The translations under genes and the position numbers were made by a program. From the NCBI GenBank assembly GCA_002254595.1, contig NJEH01000027.1, positions 1 through 8,782 of the forward strand: 8,782 bases of DNA. The letters run 5' to 3'. Source of the DNA: Thermofilum sp. ex4484_15. GTDB taxonomy: Archaea; Thermoproteota; Thermoprotei; Thermofilales; EX4484-15. The notes under the pieces were generated by a model. That model was given only the letters and a program-made list of their open reading frames with translations, was not told the DNA's origin and did no database searches. Shown here one piece after another: positions 1 to 6,100 of the stretch. Each line of letters opens with the position of its first letter. The stretch's first letter is position 1.

Positions 1-1
1 T

Positions 2-175
2 GCGGGCGTTAAGGAGTTAATTAGCAAATTAAGGGAAATAGATGAGAGATTAGTTAAAGAGTTAGAGCCGGAATATGTATTTCTCTATCCTCATGTAGTT
101 AAGTTAATGAATAAATACGGATTAAAGCCTAGGGTGGCTTACGACCCTAGGGGTATCCCTAAGGACTTAGTTTAA
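2..175 (+). CDS. C-terminal fragment of an unrecognised protein (57 residues visible)
   Basis: An open frame runs from the left edge to a TAA stop at 173-175. The N-terminal part lies outside the window. The visible tail begins with an amphipathic, charged helix (KELISKLREIDERLVKEL), then a YVFLYPHVVKLMNKYGLK segment, and ends in DPRGIPKDLV. Codon choice (TTA, GTA, AGG, AAG) matches the neighbouring genes, which supports real coding. I do not recognise the family. The fragment is soluble-looking, with no membrane segment and no cysteine. Its last nine bases overlap the end of the convergent glycosylase gene. Confidence 0.7.
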   Translation, partial: AGVKELISKLREIDERLVKELEPEYVFLYPHVVKLMNKYGLKPRVAYDPRGIPKDLV

Positions 176-1057
176 GCGGCAAATCTCACTTAAATTACAT
201 GTAAGACACGCACGCTTACTACAATAAAGTTTATCGTGGACATAAGCTACCGTCTGTAACCATCCGGCTAAAGGACCTAATTCCTTTAAAGCTAAAGCTA
301 CCAAACACCTTTCTCCTAAGGGACAGGAGTAACAATCATAGTAAGTACAGTACTTTTTGGACGGCAAGGTGAACTTACTGAAAAGACCTATTTTATTTAT
401 GAACCTTACGAAATGTACGTCTACCGGGGCTAAGGATGTTGTAATGCCCGTGAAGAGCAGGTAAGCGTTTACCGTCTTAGGACCTAAGAATTTATATTTC
501 ATAAGCTCCCTTCTTAAAGACCATAAACCCTTTAATAGCTTAAGTTCCTCTAAAATTCCGGTTTTTATTAAGGAATAAACCCTTTTAATTTGATAGCTTC
601 TACCTACGTATTTCAACTTGGATATATCTCCCTTACTTAATTCCCTTAACTTAGAGAACCACCTAAGGACATTTACATGATAATCCGTCCTTTGGGACAA
701 AGCTACCGCTAAAAATATTAACTCTTTATCCCATGGATCCACGGCTAACCTTAGCCTCCTATAACTCTTAACTATAGGGTTAAGTAACTCCCTTGTACGT
801 CCCCTTAATGATCTGAAATATTCGACGGGATCAAACCATATTCCACTGATGAACTTTACTACCTCCTCGCTTACTTTACCCTCCTCGCTCTCATACTTCA
901 CCGTATCCTTCTCATACCATATCGATAAACCTTTAAACTTACCCATTACCTTAACCCACTTACCTCCTTTCTTTACGAAAAGCGATGAAACATAAGAAGG
1001 ATACATCGTTAAGTTTAAATCATAATCCCCGGTTACCTTTAACTCGGACACTGTCAT
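167..1057 (-). CDS. HhH-GPD DNA glycosylase/AP lyase (EndoIII/OGG-like) with two four-cysteine motifs
   Basis: Predicted base-excision-repair enzyme of 296 aa that would remove damaged bases and nick the abasic site. Residues 11-50 resemble the N-terminal beta domain of OGG1/AlkA-type glycosylases (YDLNLTM, then GGKWVKV). Residues 110-225 carry the helical core: SQRTD at 121-125, the helix-hairpin-helix around LGPK (191-194) with Lys194 where bifunctional enzymes have the lyase lysine, and catalytic Asp213 in PVDVHF. The C-terminus has two cysteine sets, Cys237/242/245/251 and Cys279/284/287/293, both spaced C-x4-C-x2-C-x5-C. EndoIII has a single C-x6-C-x2-C-x5-C [4Fe-4S] loop, so the second set is unusual. 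The gene lies 24 bp downstream of the flavoprotein gene on the same strand and may be co-transcribed with it. No clear Shine-Dalgarno precedes the ATG. The substrate cannot be told from the sequence. Confidence 0.85.
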   Translation of the reverse strand: MTVSELKVTGDYDLNLTMYPSYVSSLFVKKGGKWVKVMGKFKGLSIWYEKDTVKYESEEGKVSEEVVKFISGIWFDPVEYFRSLRGRTRELLNPIVKSYRRLRLAVDPWDKELIFLAVALSQRTDYHVNVLRWFSKLRELSKGDISKLKYVGRSYQIKRVYSLIKTGILEELKLLKGLWSLRRELMKYKFLGPKTVNAYLLFTGITTSLAPVDVHFVRFINKIGLFSKFTLPSKKYCTYYDCYSCPLGERCLVALALKELGPLAGWLQTVAYVHDKLYCSKRACLTCNLSEICRLN

Positions 1058-1081
1058 TACCGCATTTAAGGTATATCAATT

Positions 1082-1774
1082 TTACTTGCTTTTAGGTACC
1101 TTAGGAGTAGTCTCTATTTCCCTTAACACTTCCCTTACCCAATAACTCTCCACCCTAGTTAACATCGAGGGATCATACCACGTTTTAATACCCTTTAATA
1201 GTTTAACTGCTTTAACTATTATTTTACCTAAATTTGCAGCATCGAGTAATTTATCCTTAACTTTAAGTACATCATCCTTACCTACGTAATACACCATAGC
1301 CCATGGAGGTATATGTATTCCCATATCGTTAAGAGTAGCCAGCAAGGTAGAAGCTACATGTACCGCACCTCCGTCGTTACCGCATACTATTACACCAGCT
1401 ACCTTACCCTCTAGCCAGCTCCTACCGTCGAAGAGTATCATGTTCTCTAACGCCGTTAACCTATCTATGAAGTTCTTAAGTTGACCGCTTACATCGAACC
1501 AATAAATAGGCGTAGAAATTATTAATGCATCAGCGGATAACACCTTATCGTAGAGGTACTTCATATCGTCATCTATAATACAAGGATATTTGCACTTCGT
1601 TGCCCTATCGCTTACACAACCCTTACATGGCCTAATTTCATAATCGTATAAATGCAATACTTCTACGCCTGCCCCCTCCTCTTCAGCTGCCCTAAGTGCT
1701 ATCCTTAATAACTTATACGAATTACCGTACTTCCTAGGAGAGCTGTTAATACCTAACACTTTTACTGATGACAT
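1082..1774 (-). CDS. Flavodoxin-fold NADPH-dependent FMN reductase / iron-sulfur flavoprotein (Isf-like)
   Basis: A 230-aa cytoplasmic flavoprotein of the NADPH-dependent FMN reductase superfamily. The FMN phosphate loop is SSPRKYGNS (residues 11-19), and the isoalloxazine-binding loops are STPIYW (87-92) followed by the helix SGQLKNFIDRL, and GNDGGA (132-137). Between strand 2 and helix 2 lie four cysteines, Cys50, Cys53, Cys61 and Cys65 (C-x2-C-x7-C-x3-C). Archaeal iron-sulfur flavoproteins (Isf) carry a compact cluster motif at this point, usually with a short second gap, so a [4Fe-4S] cluster is plausible but the spacing is looser. Isf proteins shuttle electrons or reduce O2/H2O2; the partner here is unknown. 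It is the first gene before the glycosylase. The ATG at 1774 is the only possible upstream-most start, because an in-frame TAA lies five codons before it. The promoter is not clear. Confidence 0.85.
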   Translation of the reverse strand: MSSVKVLGINSSPRKYGNSYKLLRIALRAAEEEGAGVEVLHLYDYEIRPCKGCVSDRATKCKYPCIIDDDMKYLYDKVLSADALIISTPIYWFDVSGQLKNFIDRLTALENMILFDGRSWLEGKVAGVIVCGNDGGAVHVASTLLATLNDMGIHIPPWAMVYYVGKDDVLKVKDKLLDAANLGKIIVKAVKLLKGIKTWYDPSMLTRVESYWVREVLREIETTPKVPKSK

Positions 1775-1923
1775 AATTTCCCATACCCCTTAATCAAGTT
1801 CACGAACAATGAGCCATTAGCGGGCGCCAACCGATTAAATTCCTTACTTTCATCACATTACTTAAATTAATGACTTATAAAATTGTCGTTCATCGAACTT
1901 TTAGCGTACTTTAAAGGACCCGT

Positions 1924-1934
1924 AAATATAAAAT
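1924..1934 (+). promoter_or_regulatory. Archaeal TATA box for the GTPBP1-like GTPase
   Basis: AAATATAAAAT is a good archaeal TATA element, preceded by GGACCCGT where a BRE would lie. Its centre is about 30 bases from the GTG start at 1960, so transcription should begin around 1954-1957, giving a leaderless or nearly leaderless mRNA. No Shine-Dalgarno lies before the GTG, which agrees. Confidence 0.55.
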
Positions 1935-1959
1935 GGGGAGCGGAAATTAATGAAAGTAG

Positions 1960-3558
1960 GTGAAGGCGATTAATTTAACGAAGTACCCCCCTGAAGATGA
2001 CGAGGGTAAAGTAGAGTACAAATTAAAGATAGTAAGGGATAATCTAGAGAAGGTGGAGAAATTAGCTTCGCAACTCAAGTACAGGTTAGCTGAAGGTTGT
2101 GGAGAGGCGTTTTACATAATAGGGATAACCGATGATGGTTTGCCTGAAGGGCTTAACGAGGAGGAATTAAAGAAGTCCCTGAATATACTTTCTGAAGCTT
2201 GTAGAGTCGTGGGAGCCAAAGTACTTAGGATAAGAGAGAGGAGGGGTAGGAAAGGTAAGGTAGTCGAACTTCTAATAAGGACCTGTAGGGAGGAGAGGCC
2301 GCCTATAACTATAACGGTAACGGCTCTAGGTAACGTTGATGCAGGTAAGAGTACCCTCATAGGGGTACTTACTACAGGTAAGTTAGATGATGGAAGAGGA
2401 TCTGCCATGAAGATGATAGCTAGGTACTTACATGAGGTGGAAAGCGGTAGGACTTCGTCGATATACTCGAGGCCTTTAGGTTTCGATGTAAACGGGAGGG
2501 TAGTGAATTACTCACTGTCCTCTCCCCTAAATGAGGCTGAAATTTACTTAAATTCATTTAAGATAATAAGCTTTGTAGACTTAGGAGGTCACGAGAGATA
2601 TTTCAAGACAACATTGAGGGGGGTTATGTCGAGGGAACCGGATTACGTTATGTTAGTGATAGGCGCTAATGCCGGACTTTTAAAGATGGGTAAGGAACAT
2701 TTAGGTATTTCCGTAGCCTTGAGGGTACCCCTCTTCGCTGTTTTCACGAAAATGGATTTAGCCCCTCCTCACGTAGCCCAACGGAACTTAAGGGACTTCA
2801 TAAGGCTATTAAAGATGCCAGGAGTAGATAAGCTACCCTTAATCGTAAAGGAAGTAGATGATGTAGTACTAGCCGCTAGACATATTCAAAGCGGAAGGGT
2901 AGTACCTATATTTTCCGTTTCTAACGTTAACGGTAAGGGCTTAGACTTACTCCTCCGCTTCCTCAACTTACTTCAACCTAGGAGGAGGTGGGAGGAGAAC
3001 TTAAAGAAGCCGTTTAAGCTCTACGTAGAGGACGTTTTTAACGTGAAGGGAGTGGGAGCAGTAGTAGCGGGGCTAGTACTAAGCGGTTCCATAAGCGAGG
3101 GAGATCGAGCGCTAATAGGGCCATTTAAGGATGGGGGATGGAGGGAGGTGAGGGTTAAGTCCATTCACTTAAATAGGGTACCAGTACATAGAGTATCCCC
3201 AGGGCAATACGTCACCCTAGCCCTATCGGATATAAGTTTTGAGGAAATAGAGAAGGGACAGGTAGTACTAGATAACAGAGTTAAGCCTAGGAGCGTAACT
3301 TCCTTTAAAGCGTTAGTCACCATACTTAAGCACCCTACTACAATCAAGAGGGGCTATCAAGCAGTTTTCCATTGTCATTCCGTAAGGAGTACGATAGCCT
3401 TTGAATATATGGATAAGGAACCTTTGAGAACAGGGGATACAAGTAAGGTGGAACTACGCTTCGTGTACCATCCTTGGTACGTAGAGAAGGGGAGTATTTT
3501 TGTATTGAGAGAAGCTAGGACTAAAGCCATAGGTTCCATTATCGATATTAAAAACTGA
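1960..3558 (+). CDS. GTPBP1-like translational GTPase (archaeal ortholog of eukaryotic GTPBP1/GTPBP2)
   Basis: A 532-aa EF-Tu/eEF1A-superfamily GTPase. All G motifs are present: G1 GNVDAGKST (124-132), G2 GRTSSI (163-168), G3 DLGGHE (207-212), G4 TKMD (263-266) and G5 in FSVSN (318-322). Beta-barrel domains 2 and 3 follow at about 350-440 and 445-530. The N-terminal 115 residues are not found in EF-Tu, but resemble the GTPBP1 pre-domain (RLAEGCGEAFYIIGITDDG, then LNEEELKKSL and VGAKVLRIRER). The ESGRTSS and PIFSVSN stretches also match GTPBP1 rather than EF-Tu, SelB or aIF2-gamma. Eukaryotic GTPBP1 works at the ribosome and in mRNA turnover; the archaeal role is not established. The GTG start is firm, because an in-frame TAG abuts it at 1957-1959. 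It ends convergently, overlapping enolase by 11 bp. Confidence 0.9.
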   Translation: MKAINLTKYPPEDDEGKVEYKLKIVRDNLEKVEKLASQLKYRLAEGCGEAFYIIGITDDGLPEGLNEEELKKSLNILSEACRVVGAKVLRIRERRGRKGKVVELLIRTCREERPPITITVTALGNVDAGKSTLIGVLTTGKLDDGRGSAMKMIARYLHEVESGRTSSIYSRPLGFDVNGRVVNYSLSSPLNEAEIYLNSFKIISFVDLGGHERYFKTTLRGVMSREPDYVMLVIGANAGLLKMGKEHLGISVALRVPLFAVFTKMDLAPPHVAQRNLRDFIRLLKMPGVDKLPLIVKEVDDVVLAARHIQSGRVVPIFSVSNVNGKGLDLLLRFLNLLQPRRRWEENLKKPFKLYVEDVFNVKGVGAVVAGLVLSGSISEGDRALIGPFKDGGWREVRVKSIHLNRVPVHRVSPGQYVTLALSDISFEEIEKGQVVLDNRVKPRSVTSFKALVTILKHPTTIKRGYQAVFHCHSVRSTIAFEYMDKEPLRTGDTSKVELRFVYHPWYVEKGSIFVLREARTKAIGSIIDIKN

Positions 3559-4843
3559 AGGCCTCCTTACCCGGATAAAGAGCTCTACCTCCTAGCTCCT
3601 CTTCTATCCTTATCAGCCTATTGTACTTAACAGTTCTTTCACCTCTTGCCGGTGCACCCGTTTTTATTTGGCCCGTATTTAATCCTACGGCTATGTCGGA
3701 TATATAGTCGTCCTCAGTCTCTCCGGATCTATGGCTGACTATTACCTTGTAGCCGCTCCTGAAGGCCAGTTCTGCGGCCTCTAAGGCCTCCGTAAGGGTG
3801 CCTATCTGGTTAACTTTTAGTAAGAGCGCATTAGCTGCACCTAACTCTATACCCCTCTTAAGCCTCTCTACATTAGTTACGAAAATATCATCCCCTACTA
3901 CCTGTACCTTCCCCCTTACGTTCCTCGTGAAGGAAGCAAAGGATTTAAAATCCTCCTCGTGAAACGGATCCTCTATAGACCGTATGGGATAAGAGCTTAT
4001 TAATTCCATATAATAGTCAGCTAATTCCCCAGAGCTTAATTCCTTGCCATCTATTATGTACTTATCCTTCTTTTCCTCATAAAAATTACTAGCAGCCGCA
4101 TCTATACCTAAAGCTACCTCACTGCCGGGCTTGTAACCCGTACTCTCTATCGAACTTACTAGAGCCTCTAAAGCCTCCCTACTCTCCTTCATGGGTGGAG
4201 CGAAACCTCCTTCGTCACCTACGTTGATAGCATTAAGGCCATACCTTTCCTTAAGAAACGATTTAAGCTCATAGTATATCTCACAGGCTGCGGTTAACGC
4301 TTCTTTAAATGTCTTAAAGCCTATCGGTATTATCATGAATTCTTGAATCTTCAATTCATTACCGGCATGTTTACCCCCGTTAATTATGTTCATTAAAGGT
4401 ACCGGTAAGGTTCTAGCCCTAATACCACCTAGATATGCATAAAGGGGTATACCATAAGATGTAGCAGCTGCTTTAGCTACCGCTAATGAAACCCCTAATA
4501 CAGCATTAGCCCCCAGCCTAGATTTATTAGGAGTACCATCTAATTCTATTAGCTTACGGTCTATCTTTCCTTGTTCCCTTACGTCCATGCCCTTAAGCTC
4601 CTTAGCTATTATTTCGTTTACATTCCTAACCGCCTTCAGTACGCCCAGTCCATGAAATCTCTTACCACCGTCCCTTAATTCTACGGCCTCGTGAACTCCT
4701 TTGGACGCTCCAGCTGGCACTGAGGCCCTGCCTACTACCCCTCCTTCAGTTAAGACCTCAGCCTCTAACGTAGGATTACCCCTTGAGTCTAATACCTCCC
4801 TAGCTCTTACATTTCTTATAAGGAAGAAATCCACTTCTAACAT
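3548..4843 (-). CDS. eno: Enolase (phosphopyruvate hydratase)
   Basis: Interconverts 2-phosphoglycerate and phosphoenolpyruvate in cytoplasmic glycolysis and gluconeogenesis. Full length (431 aa from the ATG). Numbered from that ATG, the active site is complete: His159 in GGKHAGN, Glu168, Glu211 in VGDEGGF, Mg ligands Asp248, Glu291 (SIEDP) and Asp318 (VGDD), catalytic Lys343 (LLLKVNQIGT), His371-Arg372-Ser373 in SHRSGETED, and Lys394 in QIKTGAP. The N-terminal signature VLDSRGNPT is also present. A GTG three codons upstream (4852) is possible, but it sits inside a Shine-Dalgarno AGGTGAT that fits the ATG at 4843, so the ATG is preferred. The final codons (AGT TTT TAA) contain a T5 tract on the minus strand that could help termination. 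A winged-helix gene lies upstream on the same strand, but eno has its own TATA-like box. Confidence 0.97.
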   Translation of the reverse strand: MLEVDFFLIRNVRAREVLDSRGNPTLEAEVLTEGGVVGRASVPAGASKGVHEAVELRDGGKRFHGLGVLKAVRNVNEIIAKELKGMDVREQGKIDRKLIELDGTPNKSRLGANAVLGVSLAVAKAAATSYGIPLYAYLGGIRARTLPVPLMNIINGGKHAGNELKIQEFMIIPIGFKTFKEALTAACEIYYELKSFLKERYGLNAINVGDEGGFAPPMKESREALEALVSSIESTGYKPGSEVALGIDAAASNFYEEKKDKYIIDGKELSSGELADYYMELISSYPIRSIEDPFHEEDFKSFASFTRNVRGKVQVVGDDIFVTNVERLKRGIELGAANALLLKVNQIGTLTEALEAAELAFRSGYKVIVSHRSGETEDDYISDIAVGLNTGQIKTGAPARGERTVKYNRLIRIEEELGGRALYPGKEAFSF

Positions 4844-4847
4844 TCTT

Positions 4848-4854
4848 ATCACCT
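4848..4854 (-). promoter_or_regulatory. Shine-Dalgarno for enolase that decides the ATG start
   Basis: AGGTGAT is complementary to the archaeal 16S rRNA 3' end and sits four bases before the ATG at 4843. The alternative GTG start (4852-4850) lies within this motif and would destroy its function, so the shorter protein is favoured. Confidence 0.7.
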
Positions 4855-4874
4855 AGTACCATATAGCGAGTAAC

Positions 4875-4884
4875 CGTAATAAAG
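4875..4884 (-). promoter_or_regulatory. TATA-like element for enolase
   Basis: On the minus strand the sequence reads AAACC followed by TTTATTAC. A start site about 25 bases downstream would fall near 4855, just before the AGGTGAT motif, giving a short leader that contains it. The element lies in the 71-bp gap behind the winged-helix gene, so eno may be expressed independently of that gene. Confidence 0.45.
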
Positions 4885-4914
4885 GTTTAGCCCTGGTTGA
4901 AGCCTTAAGGTGAT

Positions 4915-5484
4915 TCATGTCTCCTTTAATATATCGGCTAACTCTTTAGGTAAACGCTCCCCCCCATCTACTTTAGGTAATTTCTCAGTGGCGTTTATCA
5001 CTCCTAGCTCGCTTACCGTAATGTAACCTAGCTCCAGTAACTTCCTTAAAATCTTTCTCACATCCCTTACACCCATAGCTTTAAGGTCTATTGAAAACCT
5101 TATTTCGCCTACGCTCCAATATCTGTTGAGGTAACGTATAGCCTTGTATAGACCATCTTCCATATGACTAAGTTCTCCTTCATCCTCCTTTTCTCTCTTT
5201 TCGATCTTCTTACGCTTGCTCACTTCAGCTTCAGAAATCTTAACTGAAACCCTTAAAGGTAATTCCACGCCTCCTAACAGATCTTCTACTACCTTAGTAC
5301 CTCCACTAAATTGTACAAGGCCCTTCTTCCTTAAATCCTCTAAAATCATGGAAAGGGTAAAAGGGCCCATCTCATTATGTTTAACCCATTTTAATAGCTC
5401 ATCTAAATTTACTTCACCCTTACTTTTAATTAATTCATATACTTTACGCAATAAGTTATCGTACTTATGCTCCTTAGGGGCCAT
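4915..5484 (-). CDS. Double winged-helix protein with charged linker, function unknown
   Basis: A 189-aa protein I do not recognise as a named family. Residues 8-70 have the helix pattern of a winged-helix domain: EVNLDELLKWV, a recognition-like helix FTLSMILEDLRKKGLV, then a short wing. Residues 84-106 are a highly charged Lys/Arg/Glu linker. Residues 108-168 look like a second winged helix (SVGEIRFSI, VRDVRKILRKLLELGYI, then a wing strand). There are no cysteines, signal or membrane segments. It is probably a nucleic-acid-binding or transcription-associated protein. Two-wHTH architecture also occurs in RPC34/TFE-type factors, but I see no specific match. It is divergent from the JAMM gene across 71 bp and lies upstream of eno. 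The ATG at 5484 has a TATA-like AATAAATA about 20 bases before it and no Shine-Dalgarno, suggesting a leaderless mRNA. Confidence 0.75.
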   Translation of the reverse strand: MAPKEHKYDNLLRKVYELIKSKGEVNLDELLKWVKHNEMGPFTLSMILEDLRKKGLVQFSGGTKVVEDLLGGVELPLRVSVKISEAEVSKRKKIEKREKEDEGELSHMEDGLYKAIRYLNRYWSVGEIRFSIDLKAMGVRDVRKILRKLLELGYITVSELGVINATEKLPKVDGGERLPKELADILKET

Positions 5485-5500
5485 AAGCTAGCACTGAGGT

Positions 5501-5510
5501 TATTTATTCA
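5501..5510 (-). promoter_or_regulatory. TATA-like element for the winged-helix gene
   Basis: On the minus strand TGAATAAATA lies 16 bases before the ATG at 5484. That is slightly close for a leaderless start site, but no better element exists in the 71-bp gap. Confidence 0.35.
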
Positions 5511-5519
5511 GCTTTACTG

Positions 5520-5530
5520 TTTAAATTTAT
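5520..5530 (+). promoter_or_regulatory. TATA-like element for the JAMM protease gene
   Basis: TTTAAATTTAT is centred about 30 bases before the TTG at 5556. A start site near 5550 is expected, which would give a very short leader for the TTG or a leader of about 33 bases for the ATG at 5583. It lies only nine bases from the opposing TATA-like element of the winged-helix gene. Confidence 0.45.
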
Positions 5531-5555
5531 CGAGTTAATTAGGGGCGAAAAACCT

Positions 5556-6047
5556 TTGAATGACGACTTAGTGGGTAATAACATGTACGGGATTAACTTC
5601 ACAATATTCGGCTTACAGGAAAGGATAAGGAGAGCATCGATTAGCGTACTACTTTTAAGAAGAATATTAAGGGAAGTAGCGAAACACTATCCTTACGAGA
5701 TTTGCGGCTTATTATCCGGTAGGGTTAAGGGGGATGAAGCCCATATAATGAACGCTGTACCTTTAACGAATGTAAAGGGTAATGGATCTAAATTCTGGTT
5801 CGACGTAAAGGAATGGATGATTAAAATAATTAGGGAGGCTAGGGCAGGACGTACTTATTTAGGTATATACCATAGCCATCCTAATAGTTCGGTAATCCCG
5901 TCCCTTAACGATAGACATAGGATGCTAGAATGCCCTGAGGAACTATGGTTAATAATATCTTATGATGGGGTAAAATACTCTTGGAGCCTTTGGAGGATAG
6001 ACGATTCAAATAGTAGCCTTTTTAAAGTAGAACTAAAAGTAAAATAA
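5556..6047 (+). CDS. JAMM/MPN-domain zinc metalloprotease (deubiquitinase/desampylase-like)
   Basis: A 163-aa (from the TTG) single-domain protease of the JAB1/MPN+ family. The full JAMM zinc site is visible: Glu48 in YEICGLLSG, then His106 and His108 in YHSHPN, Ser116 and Asp119, spaced H-x-H-x7-S-x2-D. With every ligand present it should be catalytically active. Archaeal homologs (for example HvJAMM1 of Haloferax) cut isopeptide bonds to ubiquitin-like SAMP proteins; bacterial relatives (Mec+) process CysO-type sulfur carriers. No ubiquitin-like gene is adjacent, so the substrate is unknown. The start is uncertain: TTG 5556, GTG 5571 and ATG 5583 are all in frame, none has a strong Shine-Dalgarno, and the conserved domain begins after all three. 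Choosing ATG 5583 would give 154 aa. The gene converges on the CinA-like gene, with a 53-bp gap. Confidence 0.9.
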   Translation: MNDDLVGNNMYGINFTIFGLQERIRRASISVLLLRRILREVAKHYPYEICGLLSGRVKGDEAHIMNAVPLTNVKGNGSKFWFDVKEWMIKIIREARAGRTYLGIYHSHPNSSVIPSLNDRHRMLECPEELWLIISYDGVKYSWSLWRIDDSNSSLFKVELKVK

Positions 6048-6100
6048 TAACGGTACTAGATGAGGATGGTTGGAAGCGGGGATCGATGACCGGATCCAGG
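6048..6100. other. Convergent intergenic spacer with a short inverted repeat
   Basis: This 53-bp gap lies between the stops of the JAMM and CinA-like genes. It holds a 5-bp inverted repeat, GGATC (6080-6084) and GATCC (6093-6097), with an 8-base loop. No T-tract follows on either strand, so it is not called a terminator. Confidence 0.4.

Noticed and set aside
1823..1828. GGCGCC palindrome in a locally GC-rich patch of the divergent intergenic region
   Set aside because: The symmetry does not extend beyond six bases, so an operator cannot be supported.
1850..1856. Perfect C-box-like GTGATGA on the minus strand in the divergent intergenic region, considered as a C/D box sRNA
   Set aside because: No CTGA D or D' box lies at the required spacing downstream, so there is no complete guide RNA.
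2112..2408. Open frame of 98 codons on the minus strand inside the GTPase gene
   Set aside because: It is antisense to the G1 region of a clearly coding gene, is rich in Ser/Leu/Pro as shadow frames are, and has no recognisable domain.
3165..3347. Open frame of 60 codons on the minus strand inside the GTPase gene
   Set aside because: It is antisense to conserved domain 2-3 sequence and has no motif or ribosome-binding site.
4850..4852. GTG as the enolase start, giving 434 residues
   Set aside because: The GTG lies within the AGGTGAT Shine-Dalgarno that serves the ATG at 4843. The extra residues add nothing conserved.
5216..5491. Open frame of 91 codons on the plus strand inside the winged-helix gene
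   Set aside because: It is antisense to the winged-helix coding sequence, and its composition looks like a complement artefact.
6080..6097. GGATC/GATCC inverted repeat as a bidirectional terminator
   Set aside because: The stem is only five base pairs and no T-tract follows on either strand.
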